A DNA stretch of 31,853 nt from UBA668 sp052034175 (GCA_052034175.1 JBPOIX010000106.1:1-31853), one strand, 5' to 3'. Positions 1-7,766 are shown, counted from the stretch's first letter. Made by a program: numbers and translations. The notes: generated by a model from the letters alone, not told the origin.

Positions 1-370
1 CGGCCAGGTCGAGGCCGATGATCCGCCCTGGCACGCGGATCGTCTCGCCGGGGCGGGAGGCATCGACCTGGGTCTCCACCACGAGGCGCTCCTCGGCGGC
101 GAGCACCACGGAGGGGTCGTCCAGCCCCTGCAGCACAGCGAGCAGCGAGCCTTCCGCGGCGAAGGCGCCCTCTGTGGCGCGCACTCGCAGGTCGTACATG
201 CCGGTGGCGGCGAAGGACGCGTCGTTCGACTCGCGACGCCACACGGCCGTGCTGCTCAGCGCCGAGCTGAGCCCGGTGCCCACGGCGATGACGAGCGCGA
301 TGGCTGCCACCTGGACCCACTTCCGGCGCAGGTCGCGCAGCGACCAACGCAGCAGGAGCATCGGGCTCAC
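1..370 (-). CDS. ABC transporter permease, N-terminal part (cut by window edge)
   Basis: The first 123 codons of a minus-strand gene are open to the window edge without a stop. The protein begins MLLLRWSLRDLRRKW after a short lead, followed by a hydrophobic segment (about residues 16-35, VAAIALVIAVGTGLSSAL). A hydrophilic, predicted extracytoplasmic stretch then begins. This is the usual start of MacB/FtsX-type permeases: a basic cytoplasmic N-terminus, TM1, then a large periplasmic-type domain. The GTG at 368-370 is preferred over the ATG nine bases further in because a GGAGG lies seven bases upstream of the GTG. The gene starts 18 bp after the stop of the ATPase gene, so the two are very probably one operon and one exporter. 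The substrate cannot be told from this fragment. Confidence 0.75.
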   Translation of the reverse strand, partial: MSPMLLLRWSLRDLRRKWVQVAAIALVIAVGTGLSSALSSTAVWRRESNDASFAATGMYDLRVRATEGAFAAEGSLLAVLQGLDDPSVVLAAEERLVVETQVDASRPGETIRVPGRIIGLDLA

Positions 371-388
371 CGTGTCACCTCCGCCGCG

Positions 389-1108
389 TCACCACTTCAG
401 CGCCGCCACATCGGCTCGGCCGTCCGCCGGCGGGCCGTCGCTCAGCACCTGCCCGCTGCCGAGCTCGATGACCCTGTCCGCCACGCGGGAGATCTCGCGG
501 TTGTGGGTCACCACGATCACCGTGTGCCCTGCGGCAGCCTGTTCACGCAACACGCCCAGCACCTGCACGCCCGTGTGGTAGTCGAGATCGCCGGTCGGTT
601 CGTCGGCCACCAGCACCGGGTTGTCGGTGGCCAGTGCACGAGCGATCGCCACCCTCTGCTGCTCGCCGCCGGACAGCTCGGAGGGGTAATGCAGCGCACG
701 CTCCGCCAGCCCCACCTGCGCCAGCGCGGCGAGTGCCGTGGCTCGTGCCCCGCGGCGGTGGCCGGCGATCTCCACGGCGCACTGCACGTTCTCCACCGCG
801 GTCAGCGTGGGGAACAGGTTGAACGTCTGGAACACGAACGCCACCGCTTCGCGGCGGAAGCGGAAGAGGTCGGCCCTCTTGGCCCCGGTGAGCTCGTGCC
901 CGCCCACCACCACCGTTCCGCTCGTGGGCGTGTCCAGCGCGCCGATGAGGTTGAGCAGGGTGGTCTTGCCGCTGCCGGACGGCCCGAGGACCACCACGAA
1001 CTCCCCGGCCCCGATCTCCAGGCTGACGTCCCGCAGGGCGTACACCTCGCCCGCGCCCACGAGGTAGCGGCGGCAGACATGCTGCATCACCACGGCCGCG
1101 GTTGCCAT
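389..1108 (-). CDS. ABC transporter ATP-binding protein, MacB/LolD family
   Basis: A 239-residue ATPase with every ABC motif: Walker A GPSGSGKTT (residues 42-50), Q-loop glutamine 94, signature LSGGEQQR (145-152), Walker B VLVADEPTGDLD (165-176) and the switch histidine H202 in VTHN. The DEPTGDLD form and the size are typical of the LolD/MacB/FtsE group, which powers export of lipoproteins, peptides or macrolides with an FtsX-like permease rather than import. The reading frame stays open far upstream, but homology starts at MATAAVVMQHVCRRY, so the ATG at 1106-1108 is chosen. The permease follows 18 bp downstream. No substrate-binding protein is visible, in keeping with an exporter. Substrate is unknown. 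Confidence 0.9.
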   Translation of the reverse strand: MATAAVVMQHVCRRYLVGAGEVYALRDVSLEIGAGEFVVVLGPSGSGKTTLLNLIGALDTPTSGTVVVGGHELTGAKRADLFRFRREAVAFVFQTFNLFPTLTAVENVQCAVEIAGHRRGARATALAALAQVGLAERALHYPSELSGGEQQRVAIARALATDNPVLVADEPTGDLDYHTGVQVLGVLREQAAAGHTVIVVTHNREISRVADRVIELGSGQVLSDGPPADGRADVAALKW

Positions 1109-1189
1109 GTGAGCAGTGTGCGCTCCCTGCGGCGCAGCAAGCCAGAGCCAGAGGTCACGCGGTGTGCCACCGCGCGGCACAATGGCAGC

Positions 1190-1861
1190 GTGTACCTCGC
1201 CGACATCCACACCGTCCCGCTCCGCCACGTGGACGATCGCACCAGCGACCTCCTGCTGTTCGAGGACGGAGGTCTGCAGATCGGCGTGTGGGAGTGCACC
1301 CCGGGCACGGCGCAGGACGCCGGCGGCGACTTCGACGAGACGATGCTGATGGTGGCCGGCCGGGCCACGGCCGTCGGCGAGTCGGGTGACGAGTTCGACC
1401 TGGCGCCCGGCACCCTGTGGGCGACGCCGCGTCAGTGGGCCAGTGAATGGCAGGTGCACCAGGCGGTGCGCAAGCTGTACGTCATCGACGGCCGGCCGGC
1501 CGTGGGTGTCGCAGCGCCGGCTGCCGCCCATCTCGGCCTGGCCCACACGGCGCCACTGGGCCAGCCCTCGCCGCGGCCCGTGGTGGTGGCCGGCGACCCG
1601 CACGAGGCCAGCGCCACCCTGTGGGCGTCGCACCGTGTGGAGACCGGTGTGTGGGAGTGCACGGCCGGCACCTTCCCGTTCCGGCGCGACGGCTACCACG
1701 AGGTGTTCTGCGTGCTCAGCGGGTACGCCACGCTGCGCACGGACGGTGGCATGTCGTTCGACCTGCGGCCCGGTGCGGTGTTGCTCACCCCGGCCGGGCT
1801 GACGGGGGAGTGGGTCGTGCACCAGGCCCTGCGCAAGGCGTACACGATCATCAACTGCTGA
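1190..1861 (+). CDS. Tandem cupin-domain protein (Cupin_3-like)
   Basis: A 223-residue protein made of two cupin halves that are visibly duplicated. Both contain GVWECTxGT near their start, a central block (DETMLMVAGRAT in the first, YHEVFCVLSGYAT in the second), a FDLxPGxxxxTP turn, a WxVHQAxRKxY strand and a hydrophobic end. This resembles the EutQ/ureidoglycine-aminohydrolase type cupins (PF05899), often small-molecule enzymes or sensors. Metal-ligand histidines are sparse: the first half has none in the central block and the second has one, so catalysis is doubtful. The GTG at 1190 has no ribosome-binding site and sits 6 bases after a CACAAT -10-like box, so the message may be leaderless. 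It is divergent from the ABC exporter. The specific function is unknown. Confidence 0.72.
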   Translation: MYLADIHTVPLRHVDDRTSDLLLFEDGGLQIGVWECTPGTAQDAGGDFDETMLMVAGRATAVGESGDEFDLAPGTLWATPRQWASEWQVHQAVRKLYVIDGRPAVGVAAPAAAHLGLAHTAPLGQPSPRPVVVAGDPHEASATLWASHRVETGVWECTAGTFPFRRDGYHEVFCVLSGYATLRTDGGMSFDLRPGAVLLTPAGLTGEWVVHQALRKAYTIINC

Positions 1862-1920
1862 GCCGACGTGGACGGCGGCCGGACTCGCCTAGGATCTCGC
1901 CGAACCCTTCGGAGGTCATC

Positions 1921-2868
1921 ATGAGTTCGGGAGCCATCGCCGGCGTCGTAGCCGGCATCATCGTTCTACTCGCCATCCTCACCGGCCTGCGCACGGTGAA
2001 CCAAGGCACGGTGGCGGTCACCACCATCTTCGGCAAGTACCGCCGCACCCTGCGGCCCGGCCTGAACGTGGTGGTGCCGTTCATCGAGAAGATCTACCGC
2101 CGCATCAGCGTGCAGAACCGTGCCGTGGAACTGCAGTTCCAGGCCATCACCCAGGACCAGGCGAATGTCTACTTCACGGCGATGATGGTGTACGGCGCGA
2201 TCAGCGAGTCCGAGGAGACGATCAAGAACATCGCCTTCAAGTTCGTCAGCGAGAAGGACTTCCTCACGGCCCTCGTCCGCAGCGTGGAAGGCAGCACCCG
2301 CGGTTTCGTGGCCACCAAGCGCCAGGCGGAGATCCTCGCCCTGCGCGGCGAGATCGTCTCGGAGGTGAAGGAGAACCTCGACCACGTCATCGAGACCTGG
2401 GGCTTCCACCTCATCGACCTGCAGCTCAACGACATCACCTTCGACCAGGCCATCACCACCTCGATGGCCCAGGTCGTGGCGTCGAACAACCTCAAGGCGG
2501 CGGCCACCAACGAAGGCGACGCCCTCCTCATCCGCAAGACCAAGGAAGCCGAGGCCATGGGCACGGCGGTCCGCATCGAGGCGGAGGCCGAGCGTACGGC
2601 TGCCCAGCTCCGTGGTCAGGGCGTGGCCCTGTTCCGCGAGGAGGTCGCCCGCGGCCTTGCCCAGGCGGCGCGCCAGCTCGATGCCAACAGTGTGGACAGC
2701 TCGCTGATCCTGTTTTCGATGTGGACCGAGACCATCCGCCAGATGGCCGAGAACGGCCGCGGCAACGTGCTGTTCCTCGACGGTTCGCCCGATGGGATGC
2801 AGAAGCAGATGCGCGACCTGATGGCCATGCAGCAGCTCGACGTCGTCAACGAGCCTGGCAAGAAGTAG
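1921..2868 (+). CDS. SPFH-domain (stomatin/prohibitin-like) membrane protein
   Basis: A 315-residue protein with one N-terminal membrane segment (about residues 5-22). An SPFH/band-7 domain follows (VNQGTVAVTTIFGKYRRTL, then RISVQNRAVELQFQAITQDQ, with the VEGSTRGFVATK region). The Ala/Glu/Arg-rich C-terminal half is predicted to form a coiled coil (KTKEAEAMGTAVRIEAEAE). Such proteins form ring-like membrane oligomers that organise microdomains or modulate membrane proteases. The start is fixed by a GGAGG at 1909-1913, seven bases before the ATG. No NfeD partner gene adjoins, unlike many slipin operons. The Rieske oxygenase starts 23 bp downstream, suggesting co-transcription. The exact role is not deducible. 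Confidence 0.88.
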   Translation: MSSGAIAGVVAGIIVLLAILTGLRTVNQGTVAVTTIFGKYRRTLRPGLNVVVPFIEKIYRRISVQNRAVELQFQAITQDQANVYFTAMMVYGAISESEETIKNIAFKFVSEKDFLTALVRSVEGSTRGFVATKRQAEILALRGEIVSEVKENLDHVIETWGFHLIDLQLNDITFDQAITTSMAQVVASNNLKAAATNEGDALLIRKTKEAEAMGTAVRIEAEAERTAAQLRGQGVALFREEVARGLAQAARQLDANSVDSSLILFSMWTETIRQMAENGRGNVLFLDGSPDGMQKQMRDLMAMQQLDVVNEPGKK

Positions 2869-2891
2869 CCGCGGGGCTACGCTCACTCGCA

Positions 2892-3893
2892 GTGGAACTC
2901 CGCGAAACACTCTCCGCCCGCTGGTACAACGACCCGGGCATCTGGCAACGTGAACGGTGGCCGATCTTCGGCAGCAACTGGATTCACGTCGCCTACGACC
3001 ATCAGCTGCGCAACCCGGGCGACTATGTCACGGAGAACCTCGCCGGCTGGCCGATCTTCATCCGGCGCAACGAGGACGGCACGCTGCGGGCCTTCTACAA
3101 CCTGTGCCCCCACCGCGCCGGCCCGTTGGTGTTCGAGGGCGAAGGCTGCACGAAGAACCTGCTCTGCAAGTACCACGGCTGGGCCTTCAACAACGACGGC
3201 AAGCTGCTGAACCCGCGGGACTTCGGTGCCGAGGCCCCGGGGATGGACCTCACCGGCATCCAGGTGGCCACGTGGCGTGGCCACATCTGGGTGTGCCTCA
3301 ACCCGACGGTGGCGCCGCTGGAGGAGTGGCTGGGTGCCTTCCCGCAGGAACTGGCGCACGTGCCGCTGGAGACCTACCGCTACCACAGCCGCTCGGTGCG
3401 CACCGTGGCGTGCAACTGGAAGACCTACGGGGACAACTTCCTCGAGGGCTATCACCTGCCGACCACCCACCCGGCGATGAGCCGCGACGCCGACGCCCTC
3501 AACTACAAGGTCACCTTCAAGGGCGACAACCGCTGGAACATCCACACCATGCCGCCGCGGGACAGCAGCACGTTCGGCGTGTTCGGCTACTTCTGGCCCA
3601 CCTACGCCTTCGACATCTTCCCGGGCGGCTTCGCGGTGGAGCGCTGGCTGCCACGCGGCCACACCCACACCGACCTCATCTTCGAGTACTTCTTCGCCGA
3701 CGACGCCGACGGCATCGAGGACATCGTCAAGTTCAGTGAAGAAGTGGCGGACGAGGACGCTCGCATGTGCGAGCACGTGCAGCGCAACCTGGATGCCGGC
3801 CACTACGACCGTGGCGTGTACAGCCCGAAGTGGGAGTACCCGCTGGAGGTCTTCCACTCGATGGTCCGCGAGGCCGTCGGCCCGCTGGACTGA
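2892..3893 (+). CDS. Rieske non-haem iron oxygenase, alpha subunit
   Basis: A 333-residue aromatic-ring-hydroxylating-dioxygenase-type alpha subunit. The Rieske [2Fe-2S] site is CPH (C72, H74) plus CKYH (C92, H95). The mononuclear iron site is in NFLEGYHLPTTHP with H188 and H193, and D289 in DEDARMCEHVQ fits the third ligand. The residue linking the two centres is glutamate (E185) where naphthalene dioxygenase has aspartate; a Glu bridge is known in the carnitine/choline monooxygenase group. The protein is shorter than most family members (350-450). The GTG start is the first in frame before conserved sequence and has no clear ribosome-binding site. No ferredoxin, reductase or small-subunit gene lies nearby, so electron supply must come from elsewhere. 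Substrate is unknown; a quaternary amine or a demethylation substrate is one guess. Confidence 0.88.
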   Translation: MELRETLSARWYNDPGIWQRERWPIFGSNWIHVAYDHQLRNPGDYVTENLAGWPIFIRRNEDGTLRAFYNLCPHRAGPLVFEGEGCTKNLLCKYHGWAFNNDGKLLNPRDFGAEAPGMDLTGIQVATWRGHIWVCLNPTVAPLEEWLGAFPQELAHVPLETYRYHSRSVRTVACNWKTYGDNFLEGYHLPTTHPAMSRDADALNYKVTFKGDNRWNIHTMPPRDSSTFGVFGYFWPTYAFDIFPGGFAVERWLPRGHTHTDLIFEYFFADDADGIEDIVKFSEEVADEDARMCEHVQRNLDAGHYDRGVYSPKWEYPLEVFHSMVREAVGPLD

Positions 3894-3910
3894 CCCAGCC
3901 GCGCATCCGC

Positions 3911-4804
3911 TCAGCCGCCGGGGACCGTCGGCCGGCACCACAGGTTCAGCCGGTCGGCCGCCACCGGCGCCTCCGCGGCGCTGTCGGCCACCGTCACGAT
4001 CGCCGCGGGCGGTGGTGGGGTGGGGGAGGGCACCGTGGTGTCCGCCAGCAGGCAGGGCAGGGTGGTGGAAGTCGTGGTGGTGCTCGGCGGGGTGGGTGGT
4101 GGCAGCGTGTCGAGCGTGTCGGCGATCAGGTCGGCCATCGCCTTGGTGGCCTCGGTGCCGAGGTGGATGCCATCCGCCGAGAACCAGCCGCTGGGGAGGC
4201 CTGCACTGCGCCCGGCCCAGTCCGCCAGGCGCAATTGCGGATGGACGGCCAGCTTCTGGCGCAGGACATTGTTGTGCGCCCGAAACCGCGCTGCCGATGG
4301 CCCGGCCTCGCGGTAGGTGAGCCAGATCACGTGCGGGATGCCCTGGCGGACGGCTTCGGCCACCAGGGTGTCCACCGCGTTGCCGAGCCCGCTGGTGCCG
4401 GTGGTGGAGTCGTTGTAGCCGGCTGCCACGACGAGCGCCCGCTGGTACGTGCCCGCTGCCCCCTTCACCACCGTGATCGCCATCGACGGGGCCGGGCTGG
4501 AACCGATGGAGCAGCTGGCAGCGATCAGCCGCCGGCAACCCTTGGCGTCGAGCACGAACGAGTGCCGCGCCGCCAGCAACTGGCGCGAGGCCAGCCCGTA
4601 GCTCTGTGCCATGCCGGCCATCACCGAATCGCCGACGAGCAAGGCCTCCACCGGTGGCGCCGCGGCCAATGAAGGGCGGGCCTGAGCCCGATGGATGATT
4701 GCGACGAATGCGGGCAACACGGCCAGCAACACCGCAAGCAGCAGCACAGAGCCACCGCGCCGAGGTGATGTCGGTGCCGCAGGCACCTCGGCGGGGGCTC
4801 TCAT
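3911..4804 (-). CDS. Membrane-anchored SGNH/GDSL hydrolase
   Basis: A 297-residue protein with a basic N-terminus (TSPRRGG), one membrane segment (about residues 19-37) and an SGNH hydrolase domain outside the membrane. Block I is LLVGDSVMAG with nucleophile S60, GYNDS provides N131, and DGIHLG provides D211 and H214. The C-terminus is a Pro/Thr-rich low-complexity tail (PPPTPPSTTTTSTTLP). Such domains are esterases or O-acetyl transfer/removal enzymes on sugars, peptidoglycan or lipids. The frame is open upstream into the tRNA gene, so the start must be the ATG at 4802-4804 or the adjacent one at 4805-4807 that overlaps the tRNA CCA. The stop is 18 bp from the convergent Rieske stop. Confidence 0.85.
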   Translation of the reverse strand: MRAPAEVPAAPTSPRRGGSVLLLAVLLAVLPAFVAIIHRAQARPSLAAAPPVEALLVGDSVMAGMAQSYGLASRQLLAARHSFVLDAKGCRRLIAASCSIGSSPAPSMAITVVKGAAGTYQRALVVAAGYNDSTTGTSGLGNAVDTLVAEAVRQGIPHVIWLTYREAGPSAARFRAHNNVLRQKLAVHPQLRLADWAGRSAGLPSGWFSADGIHLGTEATKAMADLIADTLDTLPPPTPPSTTTTSTTLPCLLADTTVPSPTPPPPAAIVTVADSAAEAPVAADRLNLWCRPTVPGG

Positions 4805-4806
4805 CA

Positions 4807-4881
4807 TGGTCGGGGAGGGGGGATTTGAACCCCCGACCTCCTGCACCCAAAGCAGGAACGCTACCGCTGCGCCACTCCCCG
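4807..4881 (-). tRNA. tRNA-Pro (anticodon TGG), CCA encoded
   Basis: On the minus strand the 75-nt sequence folds into a cloverleaf. The acceptor stem is CGGGGAG/CTCCCCG. The D arm is GCGCAGCGGTAGCG. The anticodon arm is CCTGC-TTTGGGT-GCAGG, giving anticodon TGG with G at position 37 as in proline tRNAs. The T arm is GGGGG-TTCAAAT-CCCCC. Discriminator A is followed by an encoded CCA (4807-4809). The ATG of the downstream SGNH hydrolase overlaps or immediately follows the CCA. Confidence 0.95.
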
Positions 4882-4891
4882 GTCTGGCCGA

Positions 4892-4900
4892 ATGCTACCG
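4892..4900 (-). promoter_or_regulatory. Putative -10 element of tRNA-Pro
   Basis: The minus strand reads CGGTAGCAT; the TAGCAT hexamer (4892-4897) ends 10 bases before the tRNA 5' end. No good -35 hexamer is visible. The same CGGTAGNNT form precedes tig, ndk and obgE in this window. Confidence 0.4.
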
Positions 4901-4920
4901 CTGGCAGGCGGTGAACCTCG

Positions 4921-4964
4921 GCCGAAAACGGCGGCGGGAGGTGTGGCGCCCCCCACACCTCCCG
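4921..4964 (-). terminator. Intrinsic terminator after the copper oxidase-Usp operon
   Basis: A perfect 12-bp stem (4935-4946 pairing with 4953-4964; CGGGAGGTGTGG against CCACACCTCCCG) with a 6-base loop. On the minus strand it is followed by CCGCCGTTTTC. It lies 24 bases beyond the usp stop codon and upstream of the tRNA-Pro promoter. Confidence 0.8.
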
Positions 4965-4988
4965 AACACACCGTGAACTGCGCCCGGC

Positions 4989-5876
4989 TCAGTCGGGGCG
5001 TGGAACCACGACCACCGGCACAGGCGAGTGCTGCAGGACGGTTCGGCTGACCGAACCGAGCAACAGGGCGGTGAAGCCACCGTGGCCACGCGTGCCGACC
5101 ACCGCCAGATCGGCGTCCATGGCGGCATCGATGATCGCCTTCGCCGGGCTCTCCTCGCTGATGATCGAGTGAGCCCGCACGCCGGGCGCCAACTGCTTGG
5201 CCCGCAGGGCGCTGGCCTCCAGGGTGCGCATGGCATCCAGTCGCATGTCGTCGCGGGGCTCGCTGACCCCTGTCCGTACGCCCTGGTAGGGGTAGCTCCA
5301 GCCATGCACGAGGACGAGTTCGGCGTTGCAGCGGGCGGCTTCCTCGGCGGCCCAGAGCAGGGCCGCTTCGCTGCCCTTGGAGCCGTCCACGCCGACCACG
5401 ATGCGACCCAGGCTGGCGTCGCGCCGGTCGGCGCCGTGGACCACCACCACCGGCCCCTTGGCCCGATGCACCACGACCGTCGCCACCGAACCAAGGAGGT
5501 CGGTGAGGCGGCCGGGGTGGGAGGTGGCTCCCACCACCACGATGTCGTCGTCGTGTGAGGCGCTGACGATGGCGTACCCGGGTGCCCCGAGCACGGTCTC
5601 GCCGCTGACCACCAGCTCCAGGCCGAAGGAACGAGCGAGCGTGACCGCCCGTTGGTTCACCGCCTCCTGTTCTTTGACGATGGAATCCATCGCCGAGCCG
5701 GTGAGCCCTCCTGCGCCGACCATCCCGGCCTCGACGGCCACGGGGAGTTCGGCGCAGGTCATCACATGGAGGGGCCATGCGCGGCGGGCCGCTTCGTGAG
5801 CGGCCCACCGCAGTGCCTCGACGGAACCTTCGGTCCCGTCGACCCCGACGATGACACGTGGGGCGTGCCCGGTCAT
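4989..5876 (-). CDS. Two-domain universal stress protein (UspA family)
   Basis: A 295-residue protein with two UspA domains in tandem. The first opens RVIVGVDGTEGSVEALRWA and the second, near residue 135, opens RIVVGVDGSKGSEAALLWA. The second domain carries the ATP-binding G-x2-G-x9-G(S) loop (GTRGHGGFTALLLGS). The first has a degenerate version (GATSHPGRLTDLLGS), so probably only one or one better nucleotide site remains. Tandem Usps are common in actinobacteria, where they respond to hypoxia and redox stress. The ATG at 5874-5876 is chosen because homology begins there and it lies one base after the oxidase stop (TGACATG), a clear translational-coupling arrangement. The longer open frame runs into the oxidase gene. 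A strong terminator follows. Confidence 0.92.
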   Translation of the reverse strand: MTGHAPRVIVGVDGTEGSVEALRWAAHEAARRAWPLHVMTCAELPVAVEAGMVGAGGLTGSAMDSIVKEQEAVNQRAVTLARSFGLELVVSGETVLGAPGYAIVSASHDDDIVVVGATSHPGRLTDLLGSVATVVVHRAKGPVVVVHGADRRDASLGRIVVGVDGSKGSEAALLWAAEEAARCNAELVLVHGWSYPYQGVRTGVSEPRDDMRLDAMRTLEASALRAKQLAPGVRAHSIISEESPAKAIIDAAMDADLAVVGTRGHGGFTALLLGSVSRTVLQHSPVPVVVVPRPD

Positions 5877-5877
5877 G

Positions 5878-7347
5878 TCAGGCGTCAACTTCCAGCGGAA
5901 TGCGGTACTCGGGGTTGGCCTCGAGGAACGCTTCCGGAAGGTCGCCACGCTCGACGATGAGGGCGGTCACCATGTACCGCATGCCGTCCGCCGTCTCGGC
6001 GTGGGTGAGGATGTGGCAGTGCCACGCCCACACACCGGGCTGCAGGCCGAGGTAGGCCACCGTGTAGCGCTCGCCGGGGGCGATGTTCACCGTGTCCGTC
6101 GGCAACGGCTCGTCGAGCGGCTCACCATCCTTGGCGATGACCCAACCGAGCGGCTGGTGCATGTGCATCGGGTGCGGCATCAGGCCTTCGTTGAAGTAGT
6201 TGACGATCATCACTTCGCCGACGCGGATCGTGTACGGCGTGGTGGCGGGGAAGCTCTTGCCGTTGAGGCTGAGGCCGATGACGCCGGCGTCGTTGAGCAC
6301 CATGTTGACGGTCTTGGTGGCCTCTGCCGGGTAGCCCTTGTCGATCAGCTTCTGCGGCATCGGGATGTCGTCGATCATGAACGCACCGAACATGCCGTTC
6401 GGGATCTGTTCCTGGGCGTCGTGGTGGGAGTGGTACATGCCCACCGCCGGGCCGCGAGCGATCCAGTCGTAGATGTGCACGGCGCCGGGAATCGTCGGGG
6501 CTTCCGTGTACGGGTCCACACCGTCCATCACGTTCGGCACTTCGATGCCGTGGAAGTGGAGTGAGGTGCTCTCGGGGAGGCTGTTGGTCAGCACGACCCG
6601 GATGTGGTCGCCCGAGAAGGCCTTGATGGTCGGCGCCGGCACCATGCCGTTGTACGTCCACGCCTGGACGATCTTGCCCGGCTCGACTTCCCAGTCGACG
6701 ACCTTGGCTTCGATGTTGAACACCTTGATCTGCTCACCGTTCTCGGTGACGATCTCCGGCTCCAGGTACACGTTGGCACCGGAGTCGCCCTGGGTGACCG
6801 CGGGGTACAGTTGGGCCCGGCCGAGCATGTTGGCGTCCATCTGCGACCAGTTGACGTGCTCCTGGGTGCCGGTGCCGGTGTCGGTGCCGAGGTCCGTGCC
6901 GGGCGACACTTCGGCCGAGCTGCTCACGGTCATCGTGCCGACCATGCCGGCCTGCTCATGGCCGGGCTGGGGGCAGACCAAGGTGTAGTCACCCTCGTCG
7001 AACGGCCCGATCGTCCAGTCGTACATCTGGCCGCTCGGCACGTCCGGGCTCTTCAGGCCCAGCTCGCGGAGCTCCATGTTGTGCGTGGCCGAACCCTCGT
7101 TGACCAGGTGGATGATCGCGCCCGTCGGCGGGACGGTGAGGGTCTCGGGGCGGAAGAAGAGATCGCCCATGTAGAGGTCCACCACAGGGAGCTCAGCGGT
7201 CTCTGTCGAACCACCGCCCCCGGAGCTGCCTGAACTGCTGCTCCCTCCATCTCCATCGTCCCGCATGCCGAACAGAGCCACGACTAGCGCGGCAATGGCG
7301 GCAGCGAATCCGAGCCAACTGATTACTGACCGGTCATCCTTGCTCAT
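5878..7347 (-). CDS. Membrane-anchored multicopper oxidase with N-terminal cupredoxin domain
   Basis: A 489-residue protein. A membrane anchor (about residues 9-27) and a Ser/Gly linker (36-48) are followed by a cupredoxin domain whose type-1 copper ligands are visible as H89, C125, H130 and M135 (CPQPGHEQAGM). Two Cu-oxidase domains follow with all four copper signatures: HFH (264-266), HSH (306-308), HPMHMH (392-397) and HCHILTH (443-449) plus a downstream Met. So one type-1 site plus the trinuclear cluster are predicted, with an additional blue-copper domain as electron entry. Likely activities are laccase-like, cuprous or other metal oxidation; nitrite reduction is less likely because the HxH pairs fit a trinuclear site. 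The ATG at 7347 is preferred over the one at 7356 because AGGA lies eight bases upstream. Confidence 0.88.
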   Translation of the reverse strand: MSKDDRSVISWLGFAAAIAALVVALFGMRDDGDGGSSSSGSSGGGGSTETAELPVVDLYMGDLFFRPETLTVPPTGAIIHLVNEGSATHNMELRELGLKSPDVPSGQMYDWTIGPFDEGDYTLVCPQPGHEQAGMVGTMTVSSSAEVSPGTDLGTDTGTGTQEHVNWSQMDANMLGRAQLYPAVTQGDSGANVYLEPEIVTENGEQIKVFNIEAKVVDWEVEPGKIVQAWTYNGMVPAPTIKAFSGDHIRVVLTNSLPESTSLHFHGIEVPNVMDGVDPYTEAPTIPGAVHIYDWIARGPAVGMYHSHHDAQEQIPNGMFGAFMIDDIPMPQKLIDKGYPAEATKTVNMVLNDAGVIGLSLNGKSFPATTPYTIRVGEVMIVNYFNEGLMPHPMHMHQPLGWVIAKDGEPLDEPLPTDTVNIAPGERYTVAYLGLQPGVWAWHCHILTHAETADGMRYMVTALIVERGDLPEAFLEANPEYRIPLEVDA

Positions 7348-7435
7348 AACTGCCATCCTGCGGGGGCCGTCAAGGGGTCAGTAGGGCATGAGGAACGTGG
7401 GGGTTGGGACCAAAGTCCCTGCGCCCGCCGCAGCG

Positions 7436-7714
7436 TCAGCGCTGCTTGGCCGCCCGCTTGGCCAGCCGGGTGGCCGTGCGACCGGCCGGACGGATGGTCC
7501 GCTGGTCCATATCCCCGAGTTCCACACCGTTGGCGAACAGGACGCGGTAGCGCTGCCAGTTGAAGCCGTTGGCCAGCAGGACCCGGCCCTCGGTGCCTTC
7601 CGGCACGCCCTCGAGCTCCGTGCTGGCTTCCACCCGATCGCCGATGCGGAGATCGAGCTGGTTGGCGTGCGGCGTGGCAAGTGCGTGCGGCTTCCAGAAC
7701 GTCATGACGACCAT
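7436..7714 (-). CDS. Small conserved hypothetical protein
   Basis: A 92-residue soluble protein. The centre (IGDRVEASTELEGVPEGTEGRVLLANGFNWQRYRVLFANGVELGDMD) reads like a small SH3/KOW-type beta barrel. The C-terminus is very basic (RPAGRTATRLAKRAAKQR), compatible with nucleic-acid or ribosome binding. No family name is recognised with confidence. It is divergent from trigger factor with a 70-bp shared upstream region. A GAGG sits four bases before the ATG at 7714; an alternative in-frame ATG is at 7705. The amino-acid pattern and context, rather than a known motif, make it credible as a gene. Confidence 0.7.
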   Translation of the reverse strand: MVVMTFWKPHALATPHANQLDLRIGDRVEASTELEGVPEGTEGRVLLANGFNWQRYRVLFANGVELGDMDQRTIRPAGRTATRLAKRAAKQR

Positions 7715-7766
7715 TGTGCCTCATCGAGGTGCGCGACTCGGCAATCGGCCCGAAGGTGCCGCTCGC

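Noticed and set aside
3894..3960. A weak GC hairpin between the convergent Rieske and SGNH genes as a terminator
   Set aside because: The stem is imperfect and there is no T run on either strand.
4805..4846. The longest form of the SGNH hydrolase start (MQEVGGSNPPSP)
   Set aside because: These codons are the T arm and acceptor of tRNA-Pro. Translation of them would be incidental.
2883..4958. A 691-codon minus-strand frame covering the Rieske gene, the SGNH gene and the tRNA
   Set aside because: It reads through a convergent gene and a tRNA in a different frame from the SGNH hydrolase and has no family features.
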